DNA of 64,000 bases from Aestuariibacter sp. (GCA_017794925.1 CP051238.1:3996084-4060083); one strand, 5' to 3'; counted from the stretch's first letter, positions 9,390 through 18,638 are shown. Made by a program: numbers and translations. Notes: generated by a model not told the origin, from the sequence alone.

Positions 9390-9722
9390 TTGGTATATCA
9401 GCGAAAACGTGCGCAGCATCAGCGTATTGATGAGCAAAGCCAACAGCTTCATCGTTGTATCGCCCGGAAAGTGCTGGCTCAGCCTGAGCTTATGGCGCAG
9501 GTAACAGAACGCTTAACCCAGCGCTATCAGGATAAGTTAATGGGTTATGGCAGTTATTTGCATTGGCAGGCCATTCTGGCTGAGTTTCCCGATCGCGAAA
9601 AATTTACTGCAGCCATGACAGCCAGTGATAGCACAACCACTCGCTTGCGAAGAGCGACGATATTTACCGGTATATTAAACGAAAAAGAGCGCAGCGATTG
9701 CCTCGCTGTGCCCTTTGAATAA
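9390..9722 (+). CDS. hypothetical protein, 110 aa
   Basis: I do not recognise this protein. It is hydrophilic, helical in appearance, rich in Gln and Arg, and has no signal peptide or membrane segment. It follows the DUF3820 gene by 12 bases on the same strand and appears to start with TTG at 9390, with AACGGA upstream as a weak ribosome site. The arrangement suggests a third member of the exporter operon. Coding is likely because the frame fills the gap neatly and runs the same way as its neighbours. Confidence 0.6.
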   Translation: MVYQRKRAQHQRIDEQSQQLHRCIARKVLAQPELMAQVTERLTQRYQDKLMGYGSYLHWQAILAEFPDREKFTAAMTASDSTTTRLRRATIFTGILNEKERSDCLAVPFE

Positions 9723-9739
9723 ACGCTACATTGCTATTT

Positions 9740-11083
9740 TTACTTAATGCGAAGGTGCTCTGAAACCAGAAACGCCATTTCCAATACCTGGTCGGCGTTT
9801 AAACGCGGATCACACTGGGTTTTATACGCTTCCGCCAGATCGTCATCACTTATTTGATAAGCCCCACCGGTGCACTCAGTTACATGTTGCCCCGTCATTT
9901 CAAGGTGAATACCACCGGCATAAGTCCCTTCCGCATCGTGCGCAGCAAAGAACTGACGAATTTCACTCAGAATCGCGTCGAAGTTACGGGTCTTGTAACC
10001 ACTGGATGCACTGAACGTATTACCGTGCATTGGATCGGAACTCCACACTACGTTGCGACCTTCCGCTTTAACACGGCGTAACAAACGAGGCAGATTTGCT
10101 TCCAGCTTATCAGCGCCCATACGCGTGATCAGCGTTAAACGACCCGGCTCATTATTTGGATTCAGTGCATCAATCAGACGAATTAATTCGTCTTCCTGCA
10201 TCGATGGACCCACCTTCACGCCAATCGGATTGTGAATGCCGCGGAAGAACTCAATATGCGCGTGATCCAGTTGACGCGTACGCTCACCAATCCACACCAT
10301 ATGCGCCGAACAATCATAGGGCTTGCCTGTTAACGTATCGATGCGGGTAAGCGCTTCTTCGTAATTCAGCAATAACGCTTCATGGGATGTAAACAGTGCA
10401 GTTTCATGCAGCGTTGGCGTATTGGCAGATGTGATCCCCATCACATCCATAAACTCCAGGCTGTCCTGAATACGACGAGCGATATCCAGATACTGCTCTT
10501 TCAATGGATTGTTTTCCACGAACGCCATATTCCAGCGGTTCACTTCGTGCAGGTCAGCCAAACCGCCCTGAGCAAAGGCTCGCAGCAAGTTTAATGTCGC
10601 AGAACTACGGTGATAGGCTTCGATTAAACGCTGGGGATCCGGGCGACGTGCCGCTTCAGAGAACTCAAAGCTATTGATGATGTCACCACGATAACTTGGC
10701 AGCGTGATACCCTCTTTGGTTTCAAAGTCTGACGAGCGCGGTTTGGCATACTGGCCAGCCATACGGGCAACTTTAGTCACCGGGCATCGGCCAGCAAAGG
10801 TTAAAACGATGGCCATTTGTAGCAACACCTTAAAGGTGTCGCGAATTTTAGGTGCATTAAACTCGCTAAACGACTCGGCACAGTCGCCCCCTTGCAGTAA
10901 AAAGCCTTTACCTTCACAGACCTGGCCTAGCTGACGGCGCAACTCACGCGCTTCGGCTGCAAATACCAGTGGAGGATAGCTGCTTAGGGTCTTCTCTACC
11001 TGGGCCAGTTCGGCCTTATCGTCGTATTCTGGCTGTTGCAGAATTGGCTTGCTGCGCCAACTATCTGGTTGCCAATTGTTCAC
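9740..11083 (-). CDS. 3-deoxy-7-phosphoheptulonate synthase, class II
   Basis: First enzyme of the shikimate pathway: phosphoenolpyruvate plus erythrose 4-phosphate gives DAHP. The 447 residues match the plant/Pseudomonas-type class II family, unrelated in sequence to E. coli AroF/G/H. Diagnostic segments are QGGDCAESF, RMAGQYAKPRS, GERTRQLDHAH and SDPMHGNT; metal ligands (Cys, His, Glu, Asp) are expected in these. It stands alone and converges on the preceding plus-strand genes with 17 bases between stops. Allosteric control by aromatic amino acids is usual for the family but cannot be read here. Confidence 0.95.
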   Translation of the reverse strand: MNNWQPDSWRSKPILQQPEYDDKAELAQVEKTLSSYPPLVFAAEARELRRQLGQVCEGKGFLLQGGDCAESFSEFNAPKIRDTFKVLLQMAIVLTFAGRCPVTKVARMAGQYAKPRSSDFETKEGITLPSYRGDIINSFEFSEAARRPDPQRLIEAYHRSSATLNLLRAFAQGGLADLHEVNRWNMAFVENNPLKEQYLDIARRIQDSLEFMDVMGITSANTPTLHETALFTSHEALLLNYEEALTRIDTLTGKPYDCSAHMVWIGERTRQLDHAHIEFFRGIHNPIGVKVGPSMQEDELIRLIDALNPNNEPGRLTLITRMGADKLEANLPRLLRRVKAEGRNVVWSSDPMHGNTFSASSGYKTRNFDAILSEIRQFFAAHDAEGTYAGGIHLEMTGQHVTECTGGAYQISDDDLAEAYKTQCDPRLNADQVLEMAFLVSEHLRIK

Positions 11084-11141
11084 TTAGCACCTCATAAAAA
11101 ACGGGAAAAATTCAGAAAATGGGCTTACCTGATTTGTCAGG

Positions 11142-11894
11142 TTATACCGAAACGGGTACGAATATCCCGCGCGGTTTTCGTTCCAGAACGTCAAAATGAC
11201 AGTCAAAGGTACGCCACAGATTGTCCAGGGTCATAACCTCATCGACCGGGCCGTTTGCCAGCAACTCCCCTGAACGCGCTAACCATACCGTATCAGCAAA
11301 GGTATTAGCAATATTAACGTCGTGACAACTCATGACTATTTGATTTCCTCTTATTCCTAAATCAGCTAACCATTGCATTAATGCAAGCTGGTGACGAATA
11401 TCGAGGCTTTGTAGTGGCTCGTCCAGAATCAGCAGCGCCTCCCCCTTCATGAGCGGCTGCCACACTTGTAACAGCGCACGAGCAATAAAAATGCGCTGCT
11501 GCTCACCGCCCGACATCCGGGTGTACACCTTATCCAGTAGGTCTGTCAGTCCCAGTTTGTCGATAAGCAATTCAGGAATAGCGTTGATGCTTCCTTCATT
11601 AAAAAACTGCAAGCAATCGCGCCCAGTGAGTTCAAAGTGAATAGTCGGCTTTTGTGCCAGGTAACCGCGAACCCGCGCTAATTCGACCAGGCTAAGCCGG
11701 GCAATTGGCTGATTATCCCAACACACCTGGCCTTCGGTGGCAGGTGCCAGCCCGGCTATCACGTCAAGTAACGAACTTTTCCCTGCGCCATTCGGTCCCA
11801 GCAAACACACGATACCTGCGCGCTTGTGTTCAATGGAAAGTCGCTTAAACCGTCCGTGAAGGCAGATGTGTTCGGCGTGGATAACCCGGCTCAT
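11142..11894 (-). CDS. btuD: vitamin B12 ABC transporter ATPase, BtuD-like
   Basis: ATPase of an inner-membrane cobalamin importer; also compatible with a related siderophore or heme importer. From the ATG at 11894 it has 250 residues with Walker A GPNGAGKSS, signature MSGGEQQR and Walker B LLILDEPLQSLD. The frame is open further upstream, but 11894 gives a 4-base overlap with the btuC stop and a proper N-terminus (MSRVIHAEHICL). The order phosphatase-btuC-btuD with short overlaps indicates one operon. No btuF binding protein is present here. Confidence 0.88.
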   Translation of the reverse strand: MSRVIHAEHICLHGRFKRLSIEHKRAGIVCLLGPNGAGKSSLLDVIAGLAPATEGQVCWDNQPIARLSLVELARVRGYLAQKPTIHFELTGRDCLQFFNEGSINAIPELLIDKLGLTDLLDKVYTRMSGGEQQRIFIARALLQVWQPLMKGEALLILDEPLQSLDIRHQLALMQWLADLGIRGNQIVMSCHDVNIANTFADTVWLARSGELLANGPVDEVMTLDNLWRTFDCHFDVLERKPRGIFVPVSV

Positions 11895-12853
11895 TTCAGT
11901 TGCCCTTTCACTAAGGCATAGAGCAACAGCGGCCCACCCAGAGTTGCCGTTACCATGGAAACGGGCAAGGCCGCAAAAGGTACCCATTCACTGATTAACG
12001 CGACCATCAGTAAAATCGTTGCGCCTGTCATTGCACAAGCAGGAATCAGATAACGGTTGTTATGACCCATCACCAATCGCAAATAATGAGGCACCAATAG
12101 GCCCAGAAAGGCAATCGAGCCTGCAATAGCAACAGCGGCCCCCACTGCCATCGCGCTGGCAATCATAATAGTGAGCTTGAGTTTGTCTGGATCGACACCT
12201 GCGCTTTTGGCCGTCATGTCGCCTGTATACAGCAGATTCAGTGCCGCCGCATTGCGATAAATTATCAGTAAGCTGAAAACAATGACGGGCACACTCACCA
12301 TAAGCACCCAGGCATCAGCCTGATGCAAGCTCCCCATGATCCAGAATGTCAGGTTTCGCATGGATTGCGCATCGGCAAATAAGTATAACCAGCCCATCAC
12401 GGCACTCGTCAGGGTGGTAATGGCAATCCCCGCTAATATTACAGCGGTATTAATGCCACGTAATCGCACAGACAGTCGATAAATCAACCAGGTTGAAAAC
12501 AACGCGCCGGTAAAACACGCCACCGGTAAGGTGTAGGGTAAGTGATCTATCATGGCATCAGGGGCAAGAATCAGTACAAATGCCGCGACCAGACTTGCGC
12601 CACTTGAAATACCAATAATCCCCGGATCAGCCAGCGGATTGCGCAGCACGACTTGCAAGGACGCACCACTCACACTCAGCGCTGCGCCTGTTATCACAGC
12701 CGTTACCATAAGCGGCACCTGTAGCTGCCATAAAATTTGGAAATTGAGCTGCTGTGTTAACCCCACCTGCCAGCCACTGCCTAACAATGCGCCTGCAGTG
12801 CATATCATCAGAACCAACAAGCACACCAGCCACTGGCCGGAGGTAAGCCTCAT
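11891..12853 (-). CDS. btuC: vitamin B12 ABC transporter permease, BtuC-like
   Basis: A FecCD/BtuC-type permease of 320 residues with about ten hydrophobic segments. The family stretches GAALSVSGASLQVVLRNPLADPG and, near the C-terminus, GSIAFLGLLVPHYLR (the ATPase-contacting loop) are clear. It is inferred to import cobalamin because its ATPase is BtuD-like, but substrate range in this family is wide (iron chelates, heme). It overlaps btuD by four bases and the upstream phosphatase gene by four bases. I found no cobalamin riboswitch box upstream of the operon. Confidence 0.9.
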   Translation of the reverse strand: MRLTSGQWLVCLLVLMICTAGALLGSGWQVGLTQQLNFQILWQLQVPLMVTAVITGAALSVSGASLQVVLRNPLADPGIIGISSGASLVAAFVLILAPDAMIDHLPYTLPVACFTGALFSTWLIYRLSVRLRGINTAVILAGIAITTLTSAVMGWLYLFADAQSMRNLTFWIMGSLHQADAWVLMVSVPVIVFSLLIIYRNAAALNLLYTGDMTAKSAGVDPDKLKLTIMIASAMAVGAAVAIAGSIAFLGLLVPHYLRLVMGHNNRYLIPACAMTGATILLMVALISEWVPFAALPVSMVTATLGGPLLLYALVKGQLK

Positions 12854-13326
12854 CGGGACTTAATACTTTGAATCAGCCCGTCACTCGCACTTTCAATCAG
12901 GTCCAGCACCAGTTCAAAGCCTTTTTTACCGCCATAATAAGGATCGGGCACTTCTTCGTTTTCATATCCGGCGAAGTCTAAAAACAGCTTAATCTTCTCG
13001 TGATAAGCCGGATCGCTCATTCCCCGAAGGTTTTTCAGGTTCTCTGCGTCCATGGCCAGAATCAAATCGAATTTTTCGAAATCGTCGTCGGCCACACGTC
13101 GACATTTCAGTCCTTTAAAACTGTAACCGCGATCTTCTCCCGTTGCCTGAGAACGTTTATCCGGCGGACTACCAATGTGATAGCCGTGAGTACCGGCAGA
13201 ATCAATAGTTAACCTTAAGCCCGCTTGCTCAGCCTTGTGTCGGAACACGGCTTCGGCTGTAGGTGAACGGCAGATATTGCCAAGGCAAACGAATAATACA
13301 GATACAGGGGACGTTGGATTGGTCAT
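12850..13326 (-). CDS. low-molecular-weight protein tyrosine phosphatase
   Basis: A 158-residue LMW-PTP. The P-loop is at the start (VCLGNICRSPTAE, fitting C-x5-R-S), and the general-acid loop DPYYGG lies near the C-terminus; both catalytic elements are intact. It dephosphorylates Tyr-phosphate in proteins, or arsenate-type substrates in divergent members, though this one looks like the housekeeping phosphatase. Its stop overlaps the btuC start by four bases, placing it first in a three-gene unit with the importer. Nothing in the sequence explains the functional link. Confidence 0.93.
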   Translation of the reverse strand: MTNPTSPVSVLFVCLGNICRSPTAEAVFRHKAEQAGLRLTIDSAGTHGYHIGSPPDKRSQATGEDRGYSFKGLKCRRVADDDFEKFDLILAMDAENLKNLRGMSDPAYHEKIKLFLDFAGYENEEVPDPYYGGKKGFELVLDLIESASDGLIQSIKSR

Positions 13327-13583
13327 TAACTTCGCTTTCTTTGTGTTGTGTTTAGTCAGTCATCACGCTGACTACGACTCAGGGCCGGACGCGCTTCATA
13401 CTAAAAATTGATGCTAAGAGTGCCATATCCCGTGGGTATTTGGAACGGATTTGGTCGATAGATTAGTACATATAAAAGTTAGCCTGCTTCCAGCGCTTCC
13501 ACTCATCACATTCTGGCCTGTAATTTGCGTTGTACTCTTTGAAGTCCACAAAACCACAATAATTCGCAGTTTGAGGTTGCAAA

Positions 13584-13931
13584 ATGAAAAAACAAATTTG
13601 CATTATGCTTATGGCATTATCTTCTATTTATGTATGTCAGGCGACGACAATTAAGTTCGGTTCTGATCTTACTCATCCAAGGTTCACTGGCACAACATCT
13701 CTGGCCAGCTCTGTAAGCTCCCCATTTGGCACAGCAGAAAATATGCAACCAGTATCCTCCATAAGCTCATCGATGATGAAACAAAAGCACAGTCCCGTGA
13801 CTAACACAGAAGCCTCTGTTACCCGGAATCAGTCGCAGTTTGACACCTTATTTTCAATCATCATGGGGATTGTGCTGACTTTTGCATTGCGAAATACCGA
13901 TAGAGAACACCGCAAAGACCGAAAAAAGTAA
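13584..13931 (+). CDS. hypothetical exported/membrane protein, 115 aa
   Basis: Not recognised. It opens with a signal-peptide-like stretch (MKKQICIMLMALSSIYVCQA), continues with a Ser/Thr-rich low-complexity middle, and has one hydrophobic segment near 88-103 (FSIIMGIVLTFAL) before a very basic tail (NTDREHRKDRKK). That suggests a small anchored periplasmic protein with a cytoplasmic basic tail. A GAGG ribosome site precedes the ATG. It stands alone between the divergent phosphatase operon and pepE. Confidence 0.6.
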   Translation: MKKQICIMLMALSSIYVCQATTIKFGSDLTHPRFTGTTSLASSVSSPFGTAENMQPVSSISSSMMKQKHSPVTNTEASVTRNQSQFDTLFSIIMGIVLTFALRNTDREHRKDRKK

Positions 13932-14050
13932 TTCGATGAGTTGATAACCATGCTCACATCTGGCCAAATACGGCGTTAATACATTGTCTGACAACACCAC
14001 TGTATGTTGTCGGTGCACTGAAAATCCGTATTTTGTATCCGGAAGAGACT

Positions 14051-14764
14051 ATGACTAAATCTGTACATCACGTGCTTATGCTTTCGAGTTCACGTATGGG
14101 AAGTGAAGACTACCTTGAGCACGCCCATCCGATGATCATGACGCACCTTGGCCATTGCCGTGACATTCTGTTTATTCCCTATGCTGGCGTAACGCTGGGT
14201 TGGGATGACTACGTAAGTAAAGTTCAGCAAGCGCTACCTGAGCTCAACGTAACAGGAATTCATACTGTAACCGACCCCGTCGAAGCCGTTAAGTCTGCTA
14301 ACGCTATTGTTGTCGGCGGGGGTAATACCTTTAATTTGCTGCATCAGTTGTATGAAAACAATCTGATAGACGTTATTCAGGAGGTCGTAGCTAACGGCAC
14401 CCCGTATATTGGCTGGAGTGCTGGCAGTAATATCTGTGGTATGAGTATTCGGACCACCAATGACATGCCGATTATTGAACCGAAAAGTTTTAATGCGCTG
14501 GGGTTTGTGCCCTGCCAGCTCAACCCGCACTACACCGACTATCAGCCGCCGAATCACAATGGCGAAACCCGCGACGATCGTCTGTTTGAGTTTACGGCGT
14601 TAAACCCTGATACACCGGTGCTGGCCATTCGCGAAGGGACGGCATTGTTACTGAGTCAAAAAAGACTGACTTTAAAAGGGAACTTGCCGGGCTTTTATTT
14701 TAGCGGCGCAGAAAAGCACGCCATTGAGCCAGAACAGGATTTAACCGAGTTTCTCAACCAGTAG
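14051..14764 (+). CDS. pepE: peptidase E (alpha-aspartyl dipeptidase)
   Basis: Cytoplasmic serine peptidase of family S51, cleaving N-terminal Asp dipeptides. The nucleophile elbow GWSAGSNI and the preceding GGGNTFNLL strand are typical. I start it at the ATG at 14051, which has GGAAGAG close upstream, rather than at the in-frame TTG at 14033; this gives 237 residues, close to the enteric enzyme. Its 3' end overlaps the convergent bioD gene by 24 bases, so each transcript carries a little antisense sequence to the other. Confidence 0.92.
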   Translation: MTKSVHHVLMLSSSRMGSEDYLEHAHPMIMTHLGHCRDILFIPYAGVTLGWDDYVSKVQQALPELNVTGIHTVTDPVEAVKSANAIVVGGGNTFNLLHQLYENNLIDVIQEVVANGTPYIGWSAGSNICGMSIRTTNDMPIIEPKSFNALGFVPCQLNPHYTDYQPPNHNGETRDDRLFEFTALNPDTPVLAIREGTALLLSQKRLTLKGNLPGFYFSGAEKHAIEPEQDLTEFLNQ

Positions 14765-15406
14765 CGATAAATCCGGCGTCTGCTTATACGGTATCAGGGC
14801 GAGCCTTGGTGCCGGCATCAGCGCATCCAGCGTCGCCAGATTTTCGTCAAATACAGGCATGTCATCAGAGAGTTGGTTTGCCACCCACCCTTTTATGGTT
14901 AGCCCATCATTTTGAATGGCTTCTGCGGTAAGCAGCGCATGGTTTAAACAGCCCAGCCGCATGCCTACCACCAGGATCACATCGAGCTGTAAAGCTTTAA
15001 CGGTATCGCTCAAAAACCGCCCCTGTGACAACGGCAAACGCCAGCCACCGGCGCCTTCCATTAACAATACGTCCGGCTCGTAGCGATACAAGGCACGAAA
15101 CCCGTCGACAATGACCTTTTCACTAATCGCCACGCCATGACGATTTGCCGCGATGTGTGGGGCAATCGCATCAGGTAACGCGATGGGATTAATCTCCGCC
15201 AGGGGCACATTGACGCTACCAGCAGCCTGTAGCGCCAGCGCATCTTCGTTTTCCCACTGACTATTTTGCCAATCACATCCCGCCGCCACGGGCTTATAAC
15301 CCAATGCTGTTTTTTCGCTTCGGGAAAACGCCTCCAGTATTCTGCAACTGCTGTAGGTTTTTCCAACTTCGGTATCGGTCCCGGTAACAAAATAGGCTTT
15401 GGTCAC
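14741..15406 (-). CDS. bioD: dethiobiotin synthetase
   Basis: Ring-closing enzyme of biotin synthesis, making dethiobiotin from DAPA, CO2 and ATP. The 221 residues begin with the P-loop variant FVTGTDTEVGKT, and MEGAGGWRLP is the second conserved block. It is the last gene of bioBFCD. Its start overlaps the bioC stop by four bases, and its tail overlaps the convergent pepE gene. Confidence 0.95.
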   Translation of the reverse strand: MTKAYFVTGTDTEVGKTYSSCRILEAFSRSEKTALGYKPVAAGCDWQNSQWENEDALALQAAGSVNVPLAEINPIALPDAIAPHIAANRHGVAISEKVIVDGFRALYRYEPDVLLMEGAGGWRLPLSQGRFLSDTVKALQLDVILVVGMRLGCLNHALLTAEAIQNDGLTIKGWVANQLSDDMPVFDENLATLDALMPAPRLALIPYKQTPDLSLLVEKLG

Positions 15407-16203
15407 AAGGTTTTCTCCAGGCTTATATGCAGTATTTGATAGGTATTCGTTAGCGCGTCAGCAGACGTTTCCCTCAGCGCATCGGAAAGTAGCCGGAGTT
15501 TATTTCGGGTTAAAGGTTTACGCGCGGCATTGTCTGTGCGGCTGCCTGCGCCCACACCATTTATAGATTTCAGTAACGAACCTATGTTGTCATAGCTATC
15601 TCTGTAACTCGCTACATCATGGTTAATCTGGCCCCAGCTATGCTCACACACTGCAGCAAGCCAGCGCTCTGCGGTTGCCAGTTTATTCAATACCAGATGA
15701 ATACCGACCGTCTGGGCAGCGCGTCGTAATTCGGGGAAGGAACCATCCACCATGATTGCCAGTTCAGCGTGCCCGCCCGGTTGCAAAATACGATAGATTT
15801 CTTTAAGCACCTGCATGGGGTCATCACACCACTGCAGCGCCATTGAGGAAAAAACCACGTCAACGCAGCCAGATTTGCAGGGCAGTTGCTCAGCGTCCCC
15901 TTGCAGAAACGTGATTGTCGGATGCACAGACTTAGCTTGTTTCAACATACCTGGTGCCAAATCCATCCCACTCGCCAGAGCGCCTTTAGCTACAAGCTTT
16001 GCCGTATTTCGCCCCGTGCCACAACCAATATCCAGTGCACAATTGCGCTGAATGTCTGGCAGCCGGGAAAGCGCATAATCAGCGATGACATGCTGAATAC
16101 CTGCAACAGCATCATACTGTGCAGCCGCCGCACTAAAACGGGCAGCAATATCTTGTTTATCTGGCCGACTGCAGGAGGTTTCCACAGGTTCAATCAGCGC
16201 CAT
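15403..16203 (-). CDS. bioC: malonyl-ACP O-methyltransferase BioC
   Basis: SAM-dependent methyltransferase that masks malonyl-ACP as its methyl ester so that fatty-acid enzymes can build pimeloyl-ACP. The SAM loop is ALDIGCGTGRNTAKL, and DVVFSSMALQWC is the typical post-motif block. The ATG at 16203 has GAGGAA just upstream and gives 266 residues overlapping bioF by 14 bases; an ATG at 16218 is the alternative. The BioH esterase that normally pairs with BioC is not in this window. Confidence 0.94.
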   Translation of the reverse strand: MALIEPVETSCSRPDKQDIAARFSAAAAQYDAVAGIQHVIADYALSRLPDIQRNCALDIGCGTGRNTAKLVAKGALASGMDLAPGMLKQAKSVHPTITFLQGDAEQLPCKSGCVDVVFSSMALQWCDDPMQVLKEIYRILQPGGHAELAIMVDGSFPELRRAAQTVGIHLVLNKLATAERWLAAVCEHSWGQINHDVASYRDSYDNIGSLLKSINGVGAGSRTDNAARKPLTRNKLRLLSDALRETSADALTNTYQILHISLEKTL

Positions 16204-17401
16204 GCTGCTTTTCCTCATTATCCGGACATTCAGGGTAAGAGGATAGCGATGTCATAGCCAACGCTAACCCATCAACCAATACATCAACATCCCGTGTAGC
16301 ATGACTGGCACTCAGTGTAATTCGCAGTCTGTCAGTTCCTTTAGGCACCGTAGGATGGCGCATGGCAGGGACCCATAAACCGCGCTTTGCCAATTCGGTG
16401 GACAACATCGAAGCCCGATTTGGACAACCCACGACTACCGGTTGTATCGCGCTTTGTGAATTCATCAGAGCAAGTCCTTCCTGCTCAGCCCTTGCTCTGA
16501 AGTGCGTAATGTTGGCATGCAGCTGCTCGCGCTCCGCTCCCTGGGTCACCAACGACAACGCATGCAACGTTGCTACGGCTTGTGCGGGCGGGAACGCAGT
16601 GGAGTAAATGTAGTGCCGTGCGTAATTCACCAAATAATCTATCAGTCCATGGCTCCCTGCAATAAAGGCCCCGGCAGTGCCCACGGCTTTACCAAAGGTA
16701 CCCATGACAACAGGACACTGTTGCTGCGACAGTTGAAACGCATCGATACTGCCCAGCCCGTATTCACCGGTTACACCGAATGCATGTGCATCATCGAGCA
16801 TAAGCCAACTGTCTGAGGCTTCAGCATGTGCAACCAATTGAGGTATATCCGGACTATCGCCGTCCATGCTAAACACCCCTTCCGATGCAATAAGCCGGTG
16901 CTCAGAAGTGGTTTTGGACAATAACGTATTCAGGTGTTCAGTGTCGTTGTGAGCAAAGCGACGTAGTCGAGCCGCGCAGGCTGTCGCGCCTTCAATAAAC
17001 GACGCATGCATATATTTGTCGGCAATAATATCGCCTTGTTCTGCGAACAACGCCTGACACAATGCCTGGTTAGCTGCAAAGCCGGATGAGAATAACAGCA
17101 CGGCATCCCGGTTCAACGCTTCTGCCAGCACCTGCTCTAATTCGCGGTGCGCGGCACTGTACCCGGTCACCAATGGCGATGCTCCACTGCCGCCACCAAA
17201 CTGCGCAAGCCCTTCGACCCAAGCCTGCAGTACGCCCTGATTGTGTCGCAGCCCGAGGTAATCATTACTACCAAAATTCAGGTAGTGATTGCCATTAATG
17301 GCAATCACACCATCGCGTTCATAATCGATACAGGTCCGCTGGCGGTAATAACCGTCTTGCTGACGCAGGGCCAATTGGGCGTCAATAAACTCAAAAGCCA
17401 T
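16190..17401 (-). CDS. bioF: 8-amino-7-oxononanoate synthase
   Basis: PLP enzyme joining pimeloyl thioester and L-alanine. Of 403 residues, the PLP lysine lies in VMGTFGKAVGTAGAF and the HAFGVTGEYG block carries the cofactor-contacting Asp/His. It starts inside the bioB stop (a one-base overlap at 17401), and its tail overlaps bioC, so the four bio genes are tightly coupled. The last ~20 residues are polar and slightly longer than in E. coli. Confidence 0.95.
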   Translation of the reverse strand: MAFEFIDAQLALRQQDGYYRQRTCIDYERDGVIAINGNHYLNFGSNDYLGLRHNQGVLQAWVEGLAQFGGGSGASPLVTGYSAAHRELEQVLAEALNRDAVLLFSSGFAANQALCQALFAEQGDIIADKYMHASFIEGATACAARLRRFAHNDTEHLNTLLSKTTSEHRLIASEGVFSMDGDSPDIPQLVAHAEASDSWLMLDDAHAFGVTGEYGLGSIDAFQLSQQQCPVVMGTFGKAVGTAGAFIAGSHGLIDYLVNYARHYIYSTAFPPAQAVATLHALSLVTQGAEREQLHANITHFRARAEQEGLALMNSQSAIQPVVVGCPNRASMLSTELAKRGLWVPAMRHPTVPKGTDRLRITLSASHATRDVDVLVDGLALAMTSLSSYPECPDNEEKQHGAD

Positions 17402-18549
17402 TATGCGGTCTCGGCTTGCTTTCCTGCTGTCTTGCCTGCCGTGGCATCATAAAATAACTCATCAGGTGCCTGCTGCTGTTCCAGCGCTTCCTCTAACAGC
17501 AATTCATGTGCTTCATCAGAGTAATCACGGGTGCGTTCAGTATTAATACCCAGCTTCTTAAACAACAGCACGTCTTCATGGGTATCCGGATTCGATGTCG
17601 TTAGCAGTTTGCAACCGTAAAATATTGAGTTGGCCCCAGCCATAAAGCATAGCGCCTGAGTCTGCTCACTCATATTTTCACGTCCTGCCGACAGACGAAC
17701 ATGTGAGGCAGGCATCATGATACGTGCTATGGCGATAGTTCGGATGAACTCAAAGGGATCCATATCTTCCAGTTTATCCAGTGGTGTGCCATCGACTTTC
17801 ACCAGCATGTTTATCGGAACGCTTTGTGGATGTTCTGGCAAATTCGCCAATTGCATTAATAGCCCGGCACGATCTGATACGCTTTCACCCATCCCCACAA
17901 TACCGCCGGAACAGACGTTCATACCAGCATCACGCACATGTTGAAGCGTATCTAAGCGATCCTGATACGTTCGGGTCGTAATAATGTCACCATAAAATTC
18001 AGGCGAGGTGTCGAGGTTGTGGTTGTAGTAATCCAACCCTGCTTGCTTGAGCGCTAACGCCTGATCGCGGGTAAGCATGCCCAGCGTCATACACGTCTCC
18101 AGCCCCAGTGATTTTACTTCCGCTACCATTTGCGTGAGATAAGGCATATCGCGTTCTTTCGGGTTGCGCCAGGCTGCGCCCATACAAAAACGGGTAGACC
18201 CGGTTTGCTTGGCTTCTTTTGCACGCTGAATGACTTTTTCCATTTCCAGCAAACGTTCTTTTTCGAGGCCAGTATCGTAGCGGGCACTTTGCGGACAGTA
18301 TTTACAATCTTCCGGGCACGCACCGGTTTTAATCGACAAAAGTGTGCTTACCTGCACTTCATTCGGATCGAAGTGTTGACGATGAACGATTTGTGCCTGG
18401 AACAGCAAATCATTAAATGGCATGTCGTAGAAAGCCTCGACCTCTTCGCGGGTCCAGTCATGTCGGATCGCTGCGCGCTGAGGGACTTTAGAAGCGTCTT
18501 GCGCCAAGTCCGATACGGTGTGTGCTGAATTATGCTGTGTGGCAGACAT
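17401..18549 (-). CDS. bioB: biotin synthase
   Basis: Radical-SAM enzyme inserting sulfur into dethiobiotin. The 4Fe-4S motif is CPEDCKYCPQS. The conserved YNHNLDT and GGIVGMGE segments are present. The 382 residues include an N-terminal extension of about 25 residues and a polar C-terminal tail compared with E. coli BioB (346 aa). AAAGGA lies about seven bases before the ATG. It is the first gene of bioBFCD, transcribed away from bioA under a shared operator. Confidence 0.96.
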   Translation of the reverse strand: MSATQHNSAHTVSDLAQDASKVPQRAAIRHDWTREEVEAFYDMPFNDLLFQAQIVHRQHFDPNEVQVSTLLSIKTGACPEDCKYCPQSARYDTGLEKERLLEMEKVIQRAKEAKQTGSTRFCMGAAWRNPKERDMPYLTQMVAEVKSLGLETCMTLGMLTRDQALALKQAGLDYYNHNLDTSPEFYGDIITTRTYQDRLDTLQHVRDAGMNVCSGGIVGMGESVSDRAGLLMQLANLPEHPQSVPINMLVKVDGTPLDKLEDMDPFEFIRTIAIARIMMPASHVRLSAGRENMSEQTQALCFMAGANSIFYGCKLLTTSNPDTHEDVLLFKKLGINTERTRDYSDEAHELLLEEALEQQQAPDELFYDATAGKTAGKQAETA

Positions 18550-18582
18550 CGCCTATCCTTTACTCTTATTCAATGGTGGCTT

Positions 18583-18610
18583 AGTCTATGCAGCCAAGAC
18601 ACCTTGTCAA
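18583..18610 (-). promoter_or_regulatory. probable bioB promoter
   Basis: On the minus strand a perfect TTGACA (18605-18610) is followed after 16 bases by TAGACT (18583-18588, four of six matches to TATAAT). That puts the transcript start about 27 bases before the bioB ATG. The -35 element lies inside the BirA-like operator, so repressor binding should block it. Confidence 0.65.
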
Positions 18611-18636
18611 CCAAATTAACAGCAAAAACTTTACTA
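18604..18636. promoter_or_regulatory. BirA-like biotin operator
   Basis: The left half-site TTGTCAACC (18604-18612) and right half-like ACTTTACTA (18628-18636) are 15 bases apart, against the known gammaproteobacterial BirA pattern TTGTAAACC-N15-GGTTTACAA. The left arm matches eight of nine positions and the right arm six of nine. Its place between bioA and bioB supports biotin-responsive repression of both. Confidence 0.65.
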
Positions 18637-18638
18637 TT

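Noticed and set aside
13327..13583. Cobalamin riboswitch ahead of the btuCD operon
   Set aside because: I searched by eye for the conserved GCCACTG-type B12 box on the minus strand and did not find it.
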